Source: Nocardioides potassii
Lineage (GTDB): Bacteria > Actinomycetota > Actinomycetes > Propionibacteriales > Nocardioidaceae
DNA length: 64,000 nt
Assembly: GCF_021648885.1 (NCBI RefSeq)
Contig: NZ_JAKJHZ010000009.1
Span: 248,001-312,000, forward strand
Direction: 5' to 3'
Shown here: piece after piece, positions 60,530 through 64,000 of the stretch
Position numbering within the stretch: the stretch's first letter is position 1
Layout of the letters: each line of letters opens with the position of its first letter
Position numbers and translations under genes: made by a program
Notes under the pieces: model-generated
Databases searched by the model: none
What the model saw: only the letters and a program-made list of their open reading frames with translations
What the model was told of the DNA's origin: nothing

Positions 60530-61723
60530 TCACTTGGTGATCTTGACGACGCGACCGGCGCCGACGGTGCGACCGCCCTCGCGGATCGCGAAGCGCAGGC
60601 CCTCGTCCATGGCGATGGGCTGGATGAGCTCGACCGACATCTCGGTGTTGTCACCCGGCATGACCATCTCGGTGCCCTCGGGCAGGGTCACAACACCGGT
60701 CACGTCAGTCGTACGGAAGTAGAACTGCGGACGGTAGTTGTTGAAGAACGGCGTGTGACGGCCGCCCTCGTCCTTGCTGAGGATGTAGACCGAGGCCTCG
60801 AAGTTGGTGTGAGGCGTCGTGGTGCCCGGCTTGATGACGACCATGCCGCGCTCGACGTCCTCGCGCTTCGTGCCGCGGAGGAGCAGGCCGACGTTCTCGC
60901 CCGCCTGGCCCTCGTCGAGGAGCTTGCGGAACATCTCGACACCGGTGACGGTCGACTTCTGCGAGCCCTCGCGGATGCCGACGATCTCGACCTCCTCGTT
61001 GACCTTGACGATGCCGCGCTCGATGCGACCGGTGATGACGGTGCCACGACCGGTGATCGTGAAGACGTCCTCGACGGGCATGAGGAAGGGCTTGTCGGTC
61101 TCGCGCTCGGGGGTCGGGATGGCCTCGTCGACCGCGTTCATGAGCTCGAGGATCGAGTCGCCCCACTTCTCGTCGCCCTGGAGGGCCGGGAAGGCGGCAA
61201 CGCGGACGACGGGGATGTCGTCGCCGGGGAACTCGTACTCGGAGAGGAGCTCGCGCACCTCCATCTCGACGAGCTCGATGAGCTCCTCGTCGTCGACCAT
61301 GTCGCACTTGTTGAGCGCGACGACCAGGGCGGGCACGCCGACCTGGCGGGCGAGCAGGACGTGCTCACGCGTCTGCGGCATCGGGCCGTCGGTGGCGGCG
61401 ACCACGAGGATCGCGCCGTCCATCTGCGCCGCGCCGGTGATCATGTTCTTGATGTAGTCGGCGTGACCCGGGCAGTCGACGTGCGCGTAGTGGCGCGCCT
61501 CGGTCTGGTACTCGACGTGCGCGATCGAGATCGTGATGCCGCGCTGGCGCTCCTCGGGAGCCTTGTCGATCTGGTCGAAGGCCGAGGCCTCGTTCAGGTC
61601 GGGGTACTTGTCGTGCAGCACCTTGGTGATCGCCGCGGTCAGCGTCGTCTTGCCGTGGTCGATGTGACCGATGGTGCCGATGTTCACGTGCGGCTTGGTC
61701 CGCTCGAACTTCGCCTTAGCCAC
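60530..61723 (-). CDS. tuf: Elongation factor Tu
   Basis: The 397-residue GTPase begins [21 protein letters not shown]1 is 'GHIDHGKTT', G2 'RGITI', G3 'DCPGHADY', G4 'NKCD'. It delivers aminoacyl-tRNA to the ribosomal A site. It follows fusA by 92 bases and ends at a strong hairpin instead of running into rpsJ. No second tuf is in the window. Confidence 0.98.
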   Translation of the reverse strand: MAKAKFERTKPHVNIGTIGHIDHGKTTLTAAITKVLHDKYPDLNEASAFDQIDKAPEERQRGITISIAHVEYQTEARHYAHVDCPGHADYIKNMITGAAQMDGAILVVAATDGPMPQTREHVLLARQVGVPALVVALNKCDMVDDEELIELVEMEVRELLSEYEFPGDDIPVVRVAAFPALQGDEKWGDSILELMNAVDEAIPTPERETDKPFLMPVEDVFTITGRGTVITGRIERGIVKVNEEVEIVGIREGSQKSTVTGVEMFRKLLDEGQAGENVGLLLRGTKREDVERGMVVIKPGTTTPHTNFEASVYILSKDEGGRHTPFFNNYRPQFYFRTTDVTGVVTLPEGTEMVMPGDNTEMSVELIQPIAMDEGLRFAIREGGRTVGAGRVVKITK

Positions 61724-61815
61724 TGGGGCTCCTCCTGGTTGGGTTTGAACTTGAACTCATGGGTGTGAAACGGGGGTGGTGCTGGCCTGCTGTCCGGGAC
61801 GGCGTCCCGGGGCGA

Positions 61816-63927
<2,112 letters not shown>

Positions 63928-63972
63928 TGAAAGTCTCAGTCCCTCGTAAGAGTTGGTGGGTGTTGGTGGGGG

Positions 63973-63995
63973 CGGGGCTCCCGGCGGGAGCCCCG
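63973..63995 (-). terminator. Hairpin upstream of fusA
   Basis: CGGGGCTCCC and GGGAGCCCCG are perfect 10-base arms around a 3-base loop, 46 bases before the fusA start. It lies downstream of whatever minus-strand gene (rpsG is expected) lies off the window. It may reduce read-through or be an RNA-processing site between rpsG and fusA. Confidence 0.5.
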
Positions 63996-64000
63996 CTCAG

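Overview
The window is high-GC DNA with very dense, overlapping genes, typical of an actinobacterium. Several gene families are actinobacterial: a mycothiol-dependent maleylpyruvate-isomerase-like protein, a zinc-ribbon S14, a short-lid adenylate kinase, and a MoxR/DUF58/transglutaminase-like locus beside an FHA protein and a Ser/Thr kinase. The ribosomal protein sequences look like those of Nocardioides or a close relative. That genus call comes from recognition, not from a database search.

The backbone is the ribosomal protein supercluster on the minus strand, read from right to left: fusA-tuf (63.9-60.5 kb), the S10-spc operons from rpsJ to rplO (43.4-33.6 kb), secY-adk-map (33.3-30.6 kb), infA-rpmJ-rpsM-rpsK-rpsD-rpoA-rplQ (15.4-11.4 kb) and truA (7.2 kb). 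In many actinobacteria these blocks are nearly contiguous. Here they are separated by three blocks of other genes. About 17 kb lies between tuf and rpsJ, about 15 kb between map and infA, and about 4 kb between rplQ and truA.

The 43.8-60.4 kb block is mainly a polyamine/GABA catabolic island. It has an Lrp-type regulator and a class III aminotransferase facing a gamma-aminobutyraldehyde-dehydrogenase-like gene. These are followed by a four-gene spermidine/putrescine-type ABC transporter, a saccharopine-dehydrogenase-like oxidoreductase, GabT, GabD and a further class III aminotransferase. A lipoprotein hydrolase, a TPR protein, trmB, mug and a small membrane protein flank it.

The 15.6-30.4 kb block holds a surface/signalling locus. 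Its minus-strand operon encodes a 2086-residue membrane-anchored Ig-like/FN3 protein, a MoxR AAA+ ATPase, a DUF58 protein and a transglutaminase-fold membrane protein whose three expected catalytic residues are all replaced. Divergent to it are an FHA-domain protein and a receptor-like Ser/Thr kinase. A TerC-family transporter gene next to it has a leader matching the yybP-ykoY manganese riboswitch.

The 7.2-11.4 kb block holds a secreted protein, a tightly overlapping ArsR/SRPBCC/MDMPI-like/DHFR-like operon with two matching palindromic operators, a ketopantoate-reductase-like gene, and four tandem 83-bp hairpin-forming repeats downstream of rplQ. The left 7 kb holds a partial acetyltransferase-like gene, a flavin disulfide reductase overlapping an aldo/keto reductase, a P450, a sortase, an APH-type phosphotransferase and an RNA methyltransferase gene overlapping truA. 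No tRNA, rRNA, insertion sequence or CRISPR array was seen.
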